In this document: positions 1-6,149 of the stretch, piece after piece
How the letters are laid out: every line of letters begins with the position of its first letter
Position numbering within the stretch: the stretch's first letter is position 1
Origin: a bacterium
GTDB taxonomy: Bacteria; Vulcanimicrobiota; Xenobia; Xenobiales; Xenobiaceae
DNA: 7,412 bases
Direction of reading: 5' to 3'
Assembly (NCBI GenBank): GCA_017444045.1
Contig: JAFSXO010000311.1
Span: forward strand, 1 to 7,412
Position numbers and translations under genes: made by a program
The notes under the pieces: generated by a model
The model's input: the letters and a program-made list of their open reading frames with translations, nothing else
The model's database searches: none
What the model was told of the DNA's origin: nothing

Positions 1-9
1 GATGAGCGT

Positions 10-1953
10 ATGGCATCCTCGTCCTCTGTCGGAGGCAGTCAGCCGCTCTCAGTACAGCAGCATAGAGTAAGCCAGCAGGATATCGCTTTGGTGGGACAGG
101 CGCTGGGTGAGGCCGCCAGCTCTGGGCGCGCCCTGAACAGAAGCGATGAGCGCTGGCTCGAGGTGCTGCGGCGCAATTGGGGCAGAGACACCATAACCGT
201 TCCCGATCTCGACCGCCTTCCCGCTACGCGTCAGGTGAACTGCCGATTAACAGTGGATTCCATTAATGCGCAGCCCGGAGCGCTTAAAGCCCTGCATCAG
301 GCCTGGCTGGCCATGGAAGCCGCCTCGCAAAGCGTTCCTCTGTTTTTTAAGGGCGACGGTTATACCGTGCCCTGCCATAATAGGGTGATATTTGCCCATC
401 TGCGCCCCCATTACAGCTTAGCGCAGTTTGAGCAGCTCTATGAGCTTCTGCGCGAGCATGGTACCTTTGATATTAAAGTCAGTCCAGAGGATGGTCTGGC
501 GATAACTACCGATATCGGGGATGAAAACCGCGAAATGTCCAGCCGCCAGTGGATCACCGATACGGTCCGCACCGGCGAGGCTGAGCGCATATTCGCCCCC
601 GAAGCCTGGAAAAAGGCGCTCGGCACCTTAGCCAAGTTCTATACCTCGCCGACTGAGCAGCAGGCCTTCGACAGATGTATAGACGAACCGAGCATTTACC
701 GCGAGGGCGGGCTGGCCGAAGGAGTGGCGCACATCTTTTATCCCCAAACCCTGCAGCGCGATCCCAACTGGTTCAACAATAAGCGCCTGGAATCTCACGG
801 GCTGGCTCTGCAGGCTCTTTGCCAGGGCATTTTGGCCTGCGCCCAGAAGGCCGATTGGGCGGTAGAAAGACCCGATGACGAGTATCTGCAGGCTATCGCC
901 AATTTGGCGGCTTACCTGATGAGCATCGATTATGCTACAGCCCCCTCGGCGGGCAATTGGGAGGAGACGCCCTTCCCAGGCGGACTGACCTGGGATACGC
1001 AGGCTATTCGGGCTGCGCTCGTGGACTTAAACGATCTGCTTTACGATCGCCATTACGATAGCTGTGCGGAGATCTGCCAGTTCAGGGAGCGCTTCAGCGG
1101 GATGCGACATGCCGATATCGCCACCGATCGCGTCGGCCTGATCAAGGCGATCGATGCCGGATCCGATCGCGTGCGCCTGCATTACATGGCTGAAAGCCCT
1201 GGCCATCGCGAGGCCGATGCTTCTCTGGGCTTCCTGGCCGCTTCCGATTTCCAGCTCGACGATGACCGTCTGGAGAGCGTATCCAAATATCTTCAGATGC
1301 TGGCCATGCTGGAGCGGCGCTTGGTGCGGGATAACGGCATGATCCGCTATGCTCCCTTCTATACCGAGCTTAAAGATGGCTCGAAGATGCTTTCTCCCGA
1401 CAGCTATCTCAGCCTCAACTACAATATCGCCTGCGATCCTCAGGGAAAGCTGAATCTGGAATGGAAGGGCGTGCTAGACAGCTTTGGCTCTAAGGACTGC
1501 AGCGAGCCTCTGGTCTTTGCGGCCCGCGCCTCTTTGGCTACCGATAACTGCGAGGCGGAGTGGTTTATGGTCTCTGATTTGGCGCGCGGTTACGCAAATC
1601 AGGCTATGCATGTGCTCAATGCGGCGGCGGTGCGTTTGGGATGCAGCGCTGACCGCGTAAAGCGCGCAGATCTGTTGCCTGCTGAAAAGGAGCTGTTTGA
1701 GCAGGCGCTGGCTGGGGCTACCAGAAACATTAACCGCGCTTATGCCCGGGTTACCGCTGCCGAGGAAACAGTCAAGGCTAACGGCATGGCCGCTCCGGCT
1801 TGGGTAGTGCCAGAAGCCTGGCAGAGTGTAAGCACGCTACAGGGAAATATCGCCTATCTGCCTGGCGTAAATACGCCGCTGACCTGGGCCGTGGTATCAC
1901 TGCAAAGCGCTTCTAAATGCTATATGGAGTTGCTCAAGGCGCTGGAACGTTAA
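10..1953 (+). CDS. GH15-like (alpha/alpha)6 glycosidase-related protein, 5' end uncertain
   Basis: This is a long soluble protein of 647 residues from the ATG at 10, with no signal peptide or membrane segment. The frame stays open to the left edge (codons for Asp, Glu and Arg precede the ATG) and the 9 visible upstream bases hold no convincing ribosome binding site. The real start may therefore lie outside the window. I do not recognise the protein confidently. Residues 315-340 (N-W-E-E, then PFPGGLTWDTQAIRAAL) resemble the glucoamylase segment in which a Trp-Glu-Glu supplies the general acid; the candidates here are E318/E319. The motif NNKRLESHGLALQAL (about 260-274), the later acidic, aromatic-rich stretch around SPDSYLSLNYNIACD, and EWFMVSDLARGYANQ near the C-terminus fit a helical-toroid glycosidase or phosphorylase-kinase-like fold. 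A role in alpha-glucan metabolism is inference only. It is followed by repeat copy C and a hairpin terminator. Coding status is near certain; the family call is moderate to weak. Confidence 0.6.
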   Translation: MASSSSVGGSQPLSVQQHRVSQQDIALVGQALGEAASSGRALNRSDERWLEVLRRNWGRDTITVPDLDRLPATRQVNCRLTVDSINAQPGALKALHQAWLAMEAASQSVPLFFKGDGYTVPCHNRVIFAHLRPHYSLAQFEQLYELLREHGTFDIKVSPEDGLAITTDIGDENREMSSRQWITDTVRTGEAERIFAPEAWKKALGTLAKFYTSPTEQQAFDRCIDEPSIYREGGLAEGVAHIFYPQTLQRDPNWFNNKRLESHGLALQALCQGILACAQKADWAVERPDDEYLQAIANLAAYLMSIDYATAPSAGNWEETPFPGGLTWDTQAIRAALVDLNDLLYDRHYDSCAEICQFRERFSGMRHADIATDRVGLIKAIDAGSDRVRLHYMAESPGHREADASLGFLAASDFQLDDDRLESVSKYLQMLAMLERRLVRDNGMIRYAPFYTELKDGSKMLSPDSYLSLNYNIACDPQGKLNLEWKGVLDSFGSKDCSEPLVFAARASLATDNCEAEWFMVSDLARGYANQAMHVLNAAAVRLGCSADRVKRADLLPAEKELFEQALAGATRNINRAYARVTAAEETVKANGMAAPAWVVPEAWQSVSTLQGNIAYLPGVNTPLTWAVVSLQSASKCYMELLKALER

Positions 1954-1996
1954 CTGAGCTTTATGCTGTCTGTTATGAGCAGCCTGTCTTCTATTA

Positions 1997-2181
1997 CAAT
2001 GTCACTTAGTTATTGACACTAGGTTAAGGATTCGTGGCATTGGTTCTGCTCATTTATGCACGTTAGCCCAGCGTTGCACGTTTGCGTACAGGTTGGCGCA
2101 GGCAATAGCGCGTAACCAGTTTCGCGCAAGGCACATCTGAGCGCAGCGAAGCAGTGCCAGCGCGAAAGCTGGTGCAGCGCC
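1997..2181 (+). repeat. Degenerate MITE-like element, copy C
   Basis: The left end starts CAATGTCACTTAGTTA and continues into a block (about 2024-2100) that closely matches the left third of the intact elements at 5843 and 7160, including TTAAGGATTCGTGGCATTGG. Compared with those copies it has about 14 extra bases just inside the end. These look like a tandem near-duplication of the terminal motif (GTCACTTAGTTA, then GACACTAGGTTA). The right half (2123-2180) differs from copies A and B. It instead matches 5555-5612 in reverse complement, with 49 of 58 positions identical by hand. I find no right terminal repeat and no flanking direct duplication, so this is an old or truncated member. The right boundary is approximate. 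Confidence 0.7.
2116..2172. repeat. Long imperfect hairpin inside repeat copy C
   Basis: The arms 2116-2134 and 2154-2172 pair along nearly all of their 19 nt (CCAG, TTTCGCG and GGCAC against GTGCC, CGCGAAA and CTGG), with a short internal mismatch and a small offset. The loop is about 19 nt. The innermost GGCAC/GTGCC pairing is kept in the related copy D (5577-5581 with 5601-5605), although other bases differ. This suggests the fold is a conserved part of the element. Confidence 0.55.
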
Positions 2182-2193
2182 AATAAACGAGCG

Positions 2194-2251
2194 TATCATG
2201 CTTTAGCCGCTGTCGTTGAGTTAACGTCAGCGGCTAAGGCATGATATTTTT
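2194..2251 (+). terminator. Strong hairpin terminator overlapping the yraN stop
   Basis: A 19-bp stem (2194-2212 with 2228-2246) has one G-U wobble. A T-T mismatch and four further pairs (2214-2217 with 2223-2226) close a 5-nt loop. On the plus strand it is followed at once by five T residues (2247-2251), so it should terminate transcription from the left-hand gene. The right arm contains the yraN stop codon (2234-2236). On the minus strand the same hairpin forms at the very end of yraN, but without a T-tract, so it may protect the 3' end or act only weakly there. Confidence 0.75.
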
Positions 2252-2689
2252 AATGTGTTGGATTTGCCAGCCGTCGGGGCCTGGTATCAAACCGATAGCG
2301 TCAAAGCGCAGCGCTTTGCAGGTAGGATGCGCCTGATCCAGAAATAGCTGGGCAGCTAGGCGCATCCTTGCTTGTTTTTGCGGGGTAATGCTTTCCAGGG
2401 GATTTCCCCCATATCTGGGGGAGCGGGTTTTAACCTCCACAAAAACCAGAGTGCTTTGGTCTTGGGCGATGATATCTAGTTCAGCTAGTATTCTGCCGGG
2501 ACGGACCCTTTGACGGGACATGGAGCTGCCGGAGCTTTGGGGGCCTACGTGCGCCCTAAAGTTGCGCTTTAGAATTGTATATCCCAGATTGGTTAGGTAA
2601 TTGGCCGCCGCGTCTTCTCCGTTTTGGCCTAGATGCTTATTGGCTTTGCTCGCAGATAATGACATATTTGACAGATTCGCATTATTCAT
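2234..2689 (-). CDS. yraN: YraN family (UPF0102) putative endonuclease-fold protein
   Basis: A 151-residue protein, longer than the usual roughly 115-130 of the family. The family core is visible: G-x-x-G-E at 21-25 (catalytic-type E25), YLxxLGYTILKRNFR (31-45), E70-L-D72-I-I replacing the typical GEIDLI, FVEVKTR (83-89, with E85 and K87 completing a PD-(D/E)XK-like site), K106 in the PQKQ segment, and a C-terminal RFDAIG...IQHIKN. An insertion of about 22 residues (47-68, rich in Ser, Arg and Gly) separates the NFR motif from ELD and accounts for most of the extra length. The ATG at 2689 is preceded by AAAGG (2696-2700) with 6-nt spacing, which supports this start. A second Met at residue 9 is possible, as residues 1-16 lie before the conserved region. 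YraN proteins resemble Holliday-junction-resolvase-fold nucleases, but their role is not settled. It is transcribed divergently from the transglycosylase gene. Confidence 0.92.
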   Translation of the reverse strand: MNNANLSNMSLSASKANKHLGQNGEDAAANYLTNLGYTILKRNFRAHVGPQSSGSSMSRQRVRPGRILAELDIIAQDQSTLVFVEVKTRSPRYGGNPLESITPQKQARMRLAAQLFLDQAHPTCKALRFDAIGLIPGPDGWQIQHIKNIMP

Positions 2690-2730
2690 CGTTTACCTTT
2701 ATAATAGAATAGATTAGTATTTAGCTTTAC

Positions 2731-2758
2731 TTGTTTTGGTTATTATATCCAGTATACT
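2731..2758 (+). promoter_or_regulatory. Candidate promoter for the transglycosylase gene
   Basis: TTGTTT (2731-2736) and TATACT (2753-2758) are separated by 16 bp in the AT-rich gap between two divergent genes, about 50 bp before the ATG at 2809. The minus strand carries a TATAAT at 2742-2747 that could be the -10 box of yraN, so the two promoters may overlap. I see no clear -35 for the minus-strand candidate. This is assigned from the sequence pattern only. Confidence 0.45.
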
Positions 2759-2794
2759 TCTGTCGATTGTTTTACTGTGTTCTTAGATAGATTT

Positions 2795-2799
2795 GGAGG
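2795..2799 (+). promoter_or_regulatory. Strong ribosome binding site (GGAGG)
   Basis: GGAGG lies 9 nt before the ATG at 2809. It is a near-perfect Shine-Dalgarno sequence and fixes the start of the transglycosylase gene. Confidence 0.8.
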
Positions 2800-2808
2800 T
2801 TTGCGCTT

Positions 2809-4671
2809 ATGCTGTCCGGCTCCAAGAAGTATCGCGCATATCTTTGGGGGGCTGTTGGTGTCGGTTTAGGGACAGCGCTGTTTGTCGGCGGCTATTACCT
2901 GGGAACCGAACAGTATGGAGATGTATCCGATGTTTCATCGCCTTCCATAGTGGCCAATCAAAAGCCTGAAGCTTCCCTTTCGCACGAAGCCGGCGATAAG
3001 CCTGGAGCCTCTGGCCAGCCTGAAGCCGCTAAAAATCCTCTGGCCCAAAAGCGTCAGCTTTCGGCTTTTACCGATGACCAGCTAAAAAATCACATATCGA
3101 CGCTTACCCGCGCTTCTTTAAAGAGCGTTACCCAGGAGCAGGCCGCAATTTGGCGGGAGTATATCCCCAAGCTGCTTCCGTCATACGGAGAAACTAAAAC
3201 CTTTCAGGTGGCTAGGGATGCCCTGCGCGATTACGAGCATGTGGTCTTCCATACTACCGATACGCACAATTTAGCCAACAATCATAGGGTGCTGCGCAAT
3301 TACGCGGATCTGGTGCATAAGTACTGCTCCCGCTGGGATGTACCCGAGGCCGTGGCAGAAGCGATTATTTCCTGGGAGAATTCCGGCTCTGTCGCCAGCG
3401 TGTCCTATGCGGGGGCGGTGGGTATCTGCCAGATGATGGAAGATACGGTATCGTTTGTGCACGATTATGCCGGCCAAGAGGCTGAGCTTTTGCGCAGAGA
3501 TGCGGATGTAATGCGCTATAAAAAAGGCGATAAGAAGCGTGCCGATGACATGCTCGCCCAGGCGGATCTGCTGGACTGCGCTGTGCGCCATCGCACTATG
3601 GCCAAAGAGGCTAAACAGGATGAGCGCGTTCTGGTAAACTGCAATCTCGAAGATGCTATTATTTATATCAAATACCTGCTGCAGAAGTATGAAGGTCGGG
3701 AGGATTTGGCGATCGCGGCTTACCATTGCGGCATCGACAATCTCGACGACATAATTATCGTCTATGTAAATGATACCAAAATGTCCATGAGACGCGGCTC
3801 GGATCGTCGCGAGCTGCGCAGTATGATCAACAGCTACGATATTAAGTATGCCGATCTATGGCAGTACGAGAAGACGCGGGCTATGCTCAGTGGCGTGCGC
3901 ACCATGAACGGAGAGCTGACAACAGATGCCAACCGCTACGAGGCGCTGGGGGATGAGGCGGATATTTATCTGTGGAAGGTGCTTTCGTCTTGGGTCGCCT
4001 ACAAGGCTGGGCAAGACTATACGGCTTGGATGATCGAAAACAACCGTGGCAGTCGTGAAGAGTGCGCTTATAGCGGTGTGCCGATTTATGATACTCCCGC
4101 CAAAGTTAAGGATGCTCTGAAAAGCGGAAGCTTGGTCAGCGTTAAGAAGGTGCTGCCGCAGAAGGGGGCCGAGCTGCTTAGCGAGAAGGTCGCGGACGTT
4201 AATGATGTCGCCAAAAAGAAGGCGGCCGGAGCTGCCCAGGGAGTTCACAGCCATGAGCATGCTTCAGATGACGCAGCCTGGCTGGTGCATCCGGAGCTTT
4301 TGGGCTATATGGACGATTTGCTCAAACGTTGGGACGTGGCTTCTGGCAACAGCAAGGTGCGCCTGCCGGTCGGCTTGCTCTCAGGCGTCATTAATCCGCA
4401 TATTCTAAGCGGCGAGCATGTCGGCAGCTGCTGGGCTTTGAAAATGTGTCCCGTGAATACGATGGACAGCCACTTGCGCGGGGTGGCCTTTGATTTGGAT
4501 TACAGCGGCATGGCCAACGCTCAGCGTAAGGAGCTGCAGGGCTTGCTCGAATATGATTTTGTGTTTGACCGGGTCTTTGTGAGAAATCGTTCCGGCAAGA
4601 CCCATGTGGTTCTCAATCCCCGCTGGGGCGACTACTATTATAAAAAATACCATGAAAGCTTCGGCAAGTGA
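2809..4671 (+). CDS. Membrane-anchored lytic transglycosylase with C-terminal M15/LAS-like domain
   Basis: A 620-residue envelope protein. A short basic N-terminus is followed by one hydrophobic segment (about 11-31), with no lipobox, so it is probably an inner-membrane anchor with a periplasmic body. Residues about 33-80 are a Pro/Ser/Ala-rich linker. Residues about 165-330 carry the SLT transglycosylase pattern: AIISWENSGS with candidate catalytic E190, then SYAGAVGICQMM (equivalent to the family's AGAxGLMQ), and AAYHCGIDNL (303-312, equivalent to AAYNAG). This domain would cleave murein glycan strands to 1,6-anhydro ends. A middle region of unknown function follows, then a Lys/Ala-rich linker (about 440-485). 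The C-terminal domain contains S-H555-L-R-G-V-A-F-D562, with the His-to-Asp spacing of seven typical of M15/LAS peptidases, and H599 in THVVLNP as a possible third zinc ligand. The last 120 residues resemble DUF5715-type proteins, from memory. The transglycosylase call is firm; peptidase activity is inference. The ABC gene follows after 64 bp. Confidence 0.85.
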   Translation: MLSGSKKYRAYLWGAVGVGLGTALFVGGYYLGTEQYGDVSDVSSPSIVANQKPEASLSHEAGDKPGASGQPEAAKNPLAQKRQLSAFTDDQLKNHISTLTRASLKSVTQEQAAIWREYIPKLLPSYGETKTFQVARDALRDYEHVVFHTTDTHNLANNHRVLRNYADLVHKYCSRWDVPEAVAEAIISWENSGSVASVSYAGAVGICQMMEDTVSFVHDYAGQEAELLRRDADVMRYKKGDKKRADDMLAQADLLDCAVRHRTMAKEAKQDERVLVNCNLEDAIIYIKYLLQKYEGREDLAIAAYHCGIDNLDDIIIVYVNDTKMSMRRGSDRRELRSMINSYDIKYADLWQYEKTRAMLSGVRTMNGELTTDANRYEALGDEADIYLWKVLSSWVAYKAGQDYTAWMIENNRGSREECAYSGVPIYDTPAKVKDALKSGSLVSVKKVLPQKGAELLSEKVADVNDVAKKKAAGAAQGVHSHEHASDDAAWLVHPELLGYMDDLLKRWDVASGNSKVRLPVGLLSGVINPHILSGEHVGSCWALKMCPVNTMDSHLRGVAFDLDYSGMANAQRKELQGLLEYDFVFDRVFVRNRSGKTHVVLNPRWGDYYYKKYHESFGK

Positions 4672-4676
4672 GCTAT

Positions 4677-4705
4677 AGCAGTTCTGCCTCTTTCGTCAGA
4701 ACGCT
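4677..4705 (+). other. Intergenic hairpin between transglycosylase and ABC genes
   Basis: GTTCTG (4681-4686) pairs with CAGAAC (4697-4702). The stem extends past a bulged A by AGC (4677-4679) with GCT (4703-4705), and the loop is 10 nt. There is no T-tract after it (AATAATTGACC follows), so it is not a classical terminator. It could attenuate or stabilise a shared transcript. Weakly supported. Confidence 0.35.
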
Positions 4706-4725
4706 AATAATTGACCTTAACCCGC

Positions 4726-4731
4726 AGGAGG
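4726..4731 (+). promoter_or_regulatory. Ribosome binding site (AGGAGG) of the ABC ATPase
   Basis: A full AGGAGG consensus, with only 4 nt between it and the ATG at 4736. The spacing is short but the match is strong, and it settles the start codon. Confidence 0.75.
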
Positions 4732-4735
4732 CAAT

Positions 4736-5467
4736 ATGCCGGTAATCTCTATCCGTAATTTAACCCGCACTTATCTGATCGGCGGAGATATAGAAGTGCA
4801 GGCCCTGCGTGGTGTCGATCTCGACGTAGAAAAGGGCGAATTTGTGGCCATTATGGGGCCTTCTGGCTCGGGCAAGTCCACCATGATGAACATTTTGGGC
4901 TGTCTGGACAAGCCCACCGCGGGTACCTATATTCTTGACGGCGACAATGTCAGCAATATGAGCGGCGATGAGCGGGCGGCGGTGCGCAATCTGCGCATCG
5001 GCTTCGTATTCCAGGGTTTTAACCTGCTGGCGCGCACTACCGCTTTGGAGAACGTGGAGCTGCCTCTGATGTACCGCGCTAATGTGCCTCCGCCTGCGGA
5101 GAGGCGCAAAATGTGCATTGAGGCTCTGAAGCGCGTGGGGCTGGAAGGGCGCATCGATCACGTGCCCACGCAGATGTCAGGCGGTGAGCAGCAGCGCGTG
5201 GCCATTGCCCGGGCTTTGGTGACTAAGCCCTCCATAATTCTGGCCGATGAGCCCACGGGTAACCTGGATTCGAAGCGCACCGAAGAAGTGATGGAGCTTT
5301 TTAACGAGCTGAACAGCAAAGAGGGCATTACCACGGTAATGGTGACCCACGAGCCCGAGGTGGCGGTCAAGTGCAAGCGGGTGGTGCTGTTCAAGGACGG
5401 CAAGATTATCGGCGACGGCACACCCGATGAGGTGCTGAATAAAATGGCTTATGGGGTAATCCGTTAG
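4736..5467 (+). CDS. ABC transporter ATP-binding protein, LolD/MacB type
   Basis: A complete 243-residue nucleotide-binding subunit. In order it shows Walker A GPSGSGKST (41-49), Q-loop Gln93 in VFQGFNLL, signature MSGGEQQR (147-154), Walker B IILADE (167-172) with the D-loop (GNLD, 175-178), and the H-loop His205 in MVTHE. The YLIGGDIEVQALRGVDLDVEKGE start, the FQGFNLLARTTALENVELPL segment and the DEPTGNLDS stretch are typical of the LolD/MacB/FtsE-like subfamily, whose partners are FtsX-like permeases acting on lipoproteins, macrolides, peptides or envelope signals. It should sit on the cytoplasmic face and drive such a permease. No permease gene follows; the next 680 bp is non-coding repeat DNA. 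The membrane partner must therefore be encoded elsewhere, or be lost. The preceding transglycosylase gene ends 64 bp upstream, so the two may share a transcript. The exact substrate cannot be told, so no gene symbol is given. Confidence 0.92.
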   Translation: MPVISIRNLTRTYLIGGDIEVQALRGVDLDVEKGEFVAIMGPSGSGKSTMMNILGCLDKPTAGTYILDGDNVSNMSGDERAAVRNLRIGFVFQGFNLLARTTALENVELPLMYRANVPPPAERRKMCIEALKRVGLEGRIDHVPTQMSGGEQQRVAIARALVTKPSIILADEPTGNLDSKRTEEVMELFNELNSKEGITTVMVTHEPEVAVKCKRVVLFKDGKIIGDGTPDEVLNKMAYGVIR

Positions 5468-5519
5468 CTGGTTGGGGATTATCGCTGTTAGCGCTTGTTC
5501 TGAATGTTACCCCCTAGTG

Positions 5520-5627
5520 CAATGTCGTTTAGTTAGTGTTTCGCGAACATATTCGCGCTGCACCAGCTTCCGCGTCGGCACAGCTTCGCTTTGCTTAGAT
5601 GTGCCTGGCGCATAATTATTTATGCGC
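5520..5627 (-). repeat. Degenerate MITE-like element, copy D (inverted)
   Basis: The block begins CAATGTCGTTTAGTTAG, which is the reverse complement of the right terminal repeat of copies A and B with one base missing. Positions 5555-5612 match the reverse complement of 2123-2180 in copy C (49 of 58 by hand), so this member lies opposite to C. The hairpin core GGCAC/GTGCC is kept (5577-5581 with 5601-5605). I cannot find the left end (the TTAAGGATTCGTGGCATTGG block) in the following DNA, and no flanking duplication is visible. The far boundary is approximate. Confidence 0.6.
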
Positions 5628-5638
5628 TTTAATCTTTT
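5608..5638 (+). terminator. Candidate terminator downstream of the ABC gene
   Basis: A perfect 8-bp stem GCGCATAA/TTATGCGC (5608-5615 with 5620-5627) with a 4-nt loop is followed by the T-rich tail TTTAATCTTTT. The tail is interrupted and the stem is only half GC, so termination may be inefficient. It lies inside or at the edge of repeat copy D, 140 bp after the ABC stop codon. Confidence 0.4.
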
Positions 5639-5842
5639 CGCAGCGGCATGAATCGTGCTGGCATAGGTTTAATGCTGATATTGTTCAGTAAATGGGGAAG
5701 TCTGGGTAACAGTTGGCTTGAGATTTGGCGTTGTTGTATAGCCAACTAAGGGATCATTCTGAACATCTCAATAGGATTCTGTAAATATGTGGAAGAAATA
5801 GATAACATTTCCCGGCAAGAGCTTTGCCACTACGATCCTGAC
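5628..5842. other. Non-coding stretch without a recognisable gene
   Basis: I find no credible gene here. The only structure seen is an 8-bp perfect inverted repeat AGTTGGCT/AGCCAACT (5711-5718 with 5740-5747) with a 21-nt loop and no T-tract. The stretch may contain decayed remains of copy D, but I could not align it to the left module of the family. Confidence 0.4.
5833..5842. repeat. Target-site duplication, left copy, element A
   Basis: CGATCCTGAC directly abuts the left end of element A and is repeated exactly at 6068-6077 on the other side. This is the footprint expected of a transposition event with a 10-bp staggered cut. Confidence 0.88.
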
Positions 5843-6067
5843 CAATGCCATTTAGTTAAGGATTCGTGGCATTGGTTCTGATTATTCATGTGAGTTAGCG
5901 CTGCGTTGTATGTTAGCGTATAAGTTAGCGCACTACAAGCGTTGGAACTCGATTTTCCCAACAGCCTTGGCCACCCCCTCTGTCGCTGGCGCGACTTCTC
6001 CCCCTGCCATTCTTTAGGGGGAGTTATAATGGGGATCTCTTGGCCATTGCTTAACTAAACGACATTG
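5843..6067 (+). mobile_element. 225-bp MITE-like non-autonomous element, copy A
   Basis: The left end is CAATGCCATTTAGTTAAG. The right end, read as reverse complement, is CAATGTCGTTTAGTTAAG, giving 18-bp terminal inverted repeats with two mismatches. Perfect 10-bp direct repeats flank it (5833-5842 and 6068-6077). It encodes no protein, so its transposase must act in trans. Copy B at 7160 has the same length and differs at about 21 positions by my hand alignment, most of them clustered at about 5932-5968. The right half carries two hairpins: GTCGC/GCGAC (5982-5986 with 5991-5995) and CTCCCCCT/AGGGGGAG (5998-6005 with 6016-6023). The ends resemble those of IS4 (from memory, TAATGCCGATCAGTTAAGG), and a 10-bp duplication is in the range known for IS4-family members, so an IS4-type parent is likely. 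It sits 82 bp before the MBL-fold gene and may have displaced its promoter region. Confidence 0.88.
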
Positions 6068-6077
6068 CGATCCTGAC
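6068..6077. repeat. Target-site duplication, right copy, element A
   Basis: An exact second copy of CGATCCTGAC, adjoining the right terminal repeat of element A. A related ACGATCC occurs again at 6082-6088, so part of the match could be local sequence repetition. However, the exact abutment on both ends favours a true duplication. Confidence 0.85.
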
Positions 6078-6149
6078 GAGTACGATCCCGCTGGCTGCAA
6101 TATGTAGCTATATTAACTCCGTCGATAAAGCTTAAAGGTTGGTAAATAA

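Noticed and set aside
2013..2018. A perfect TTGACA (-35-like) hexamer inside repeat copy C
   Set aside because: No -10 box lies 15-19 bp downstream (the sequence there is GGATTCGTGGCATT). The hexamer arises from the duplicated terminal motif.
3271..3726. A 151-codon minus-strand open frame inside the transglycosylase gene
   Set aside because: It lies fully opposite a gene with clear SLT motifs, lacks a ribosome binding site and shows no family features. It is a shadow of the real coding frame.
5672..5749. A 25-codon reading frame (MLILFSKWGS...) in the gap after the ABC gene
   Set aside because: It has no convincing ribosome binding site and no recognisable features, and its end falls inside an inverted repeat. 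A frame of this length is expected by chance.
5970..6023. CRISPR-like repeat array suggested by the repeated C-rich blocks
   Set aside because: Only two separated copies exist, each within a 225-bp element with terminal inverted repeats and target duplications. There is no regular repeat-spacer pattern and no cas gene.
6025..6030. TATAAT at the right end of element A (also 7342-7347 in B) as an outward promoter for the MBL gene
   Set aside because: The bases 16-18 bp upstream are CCCCTGCC within the hairpin, with no -35 resemblance. Promoter activity cannot be supported from sequence.
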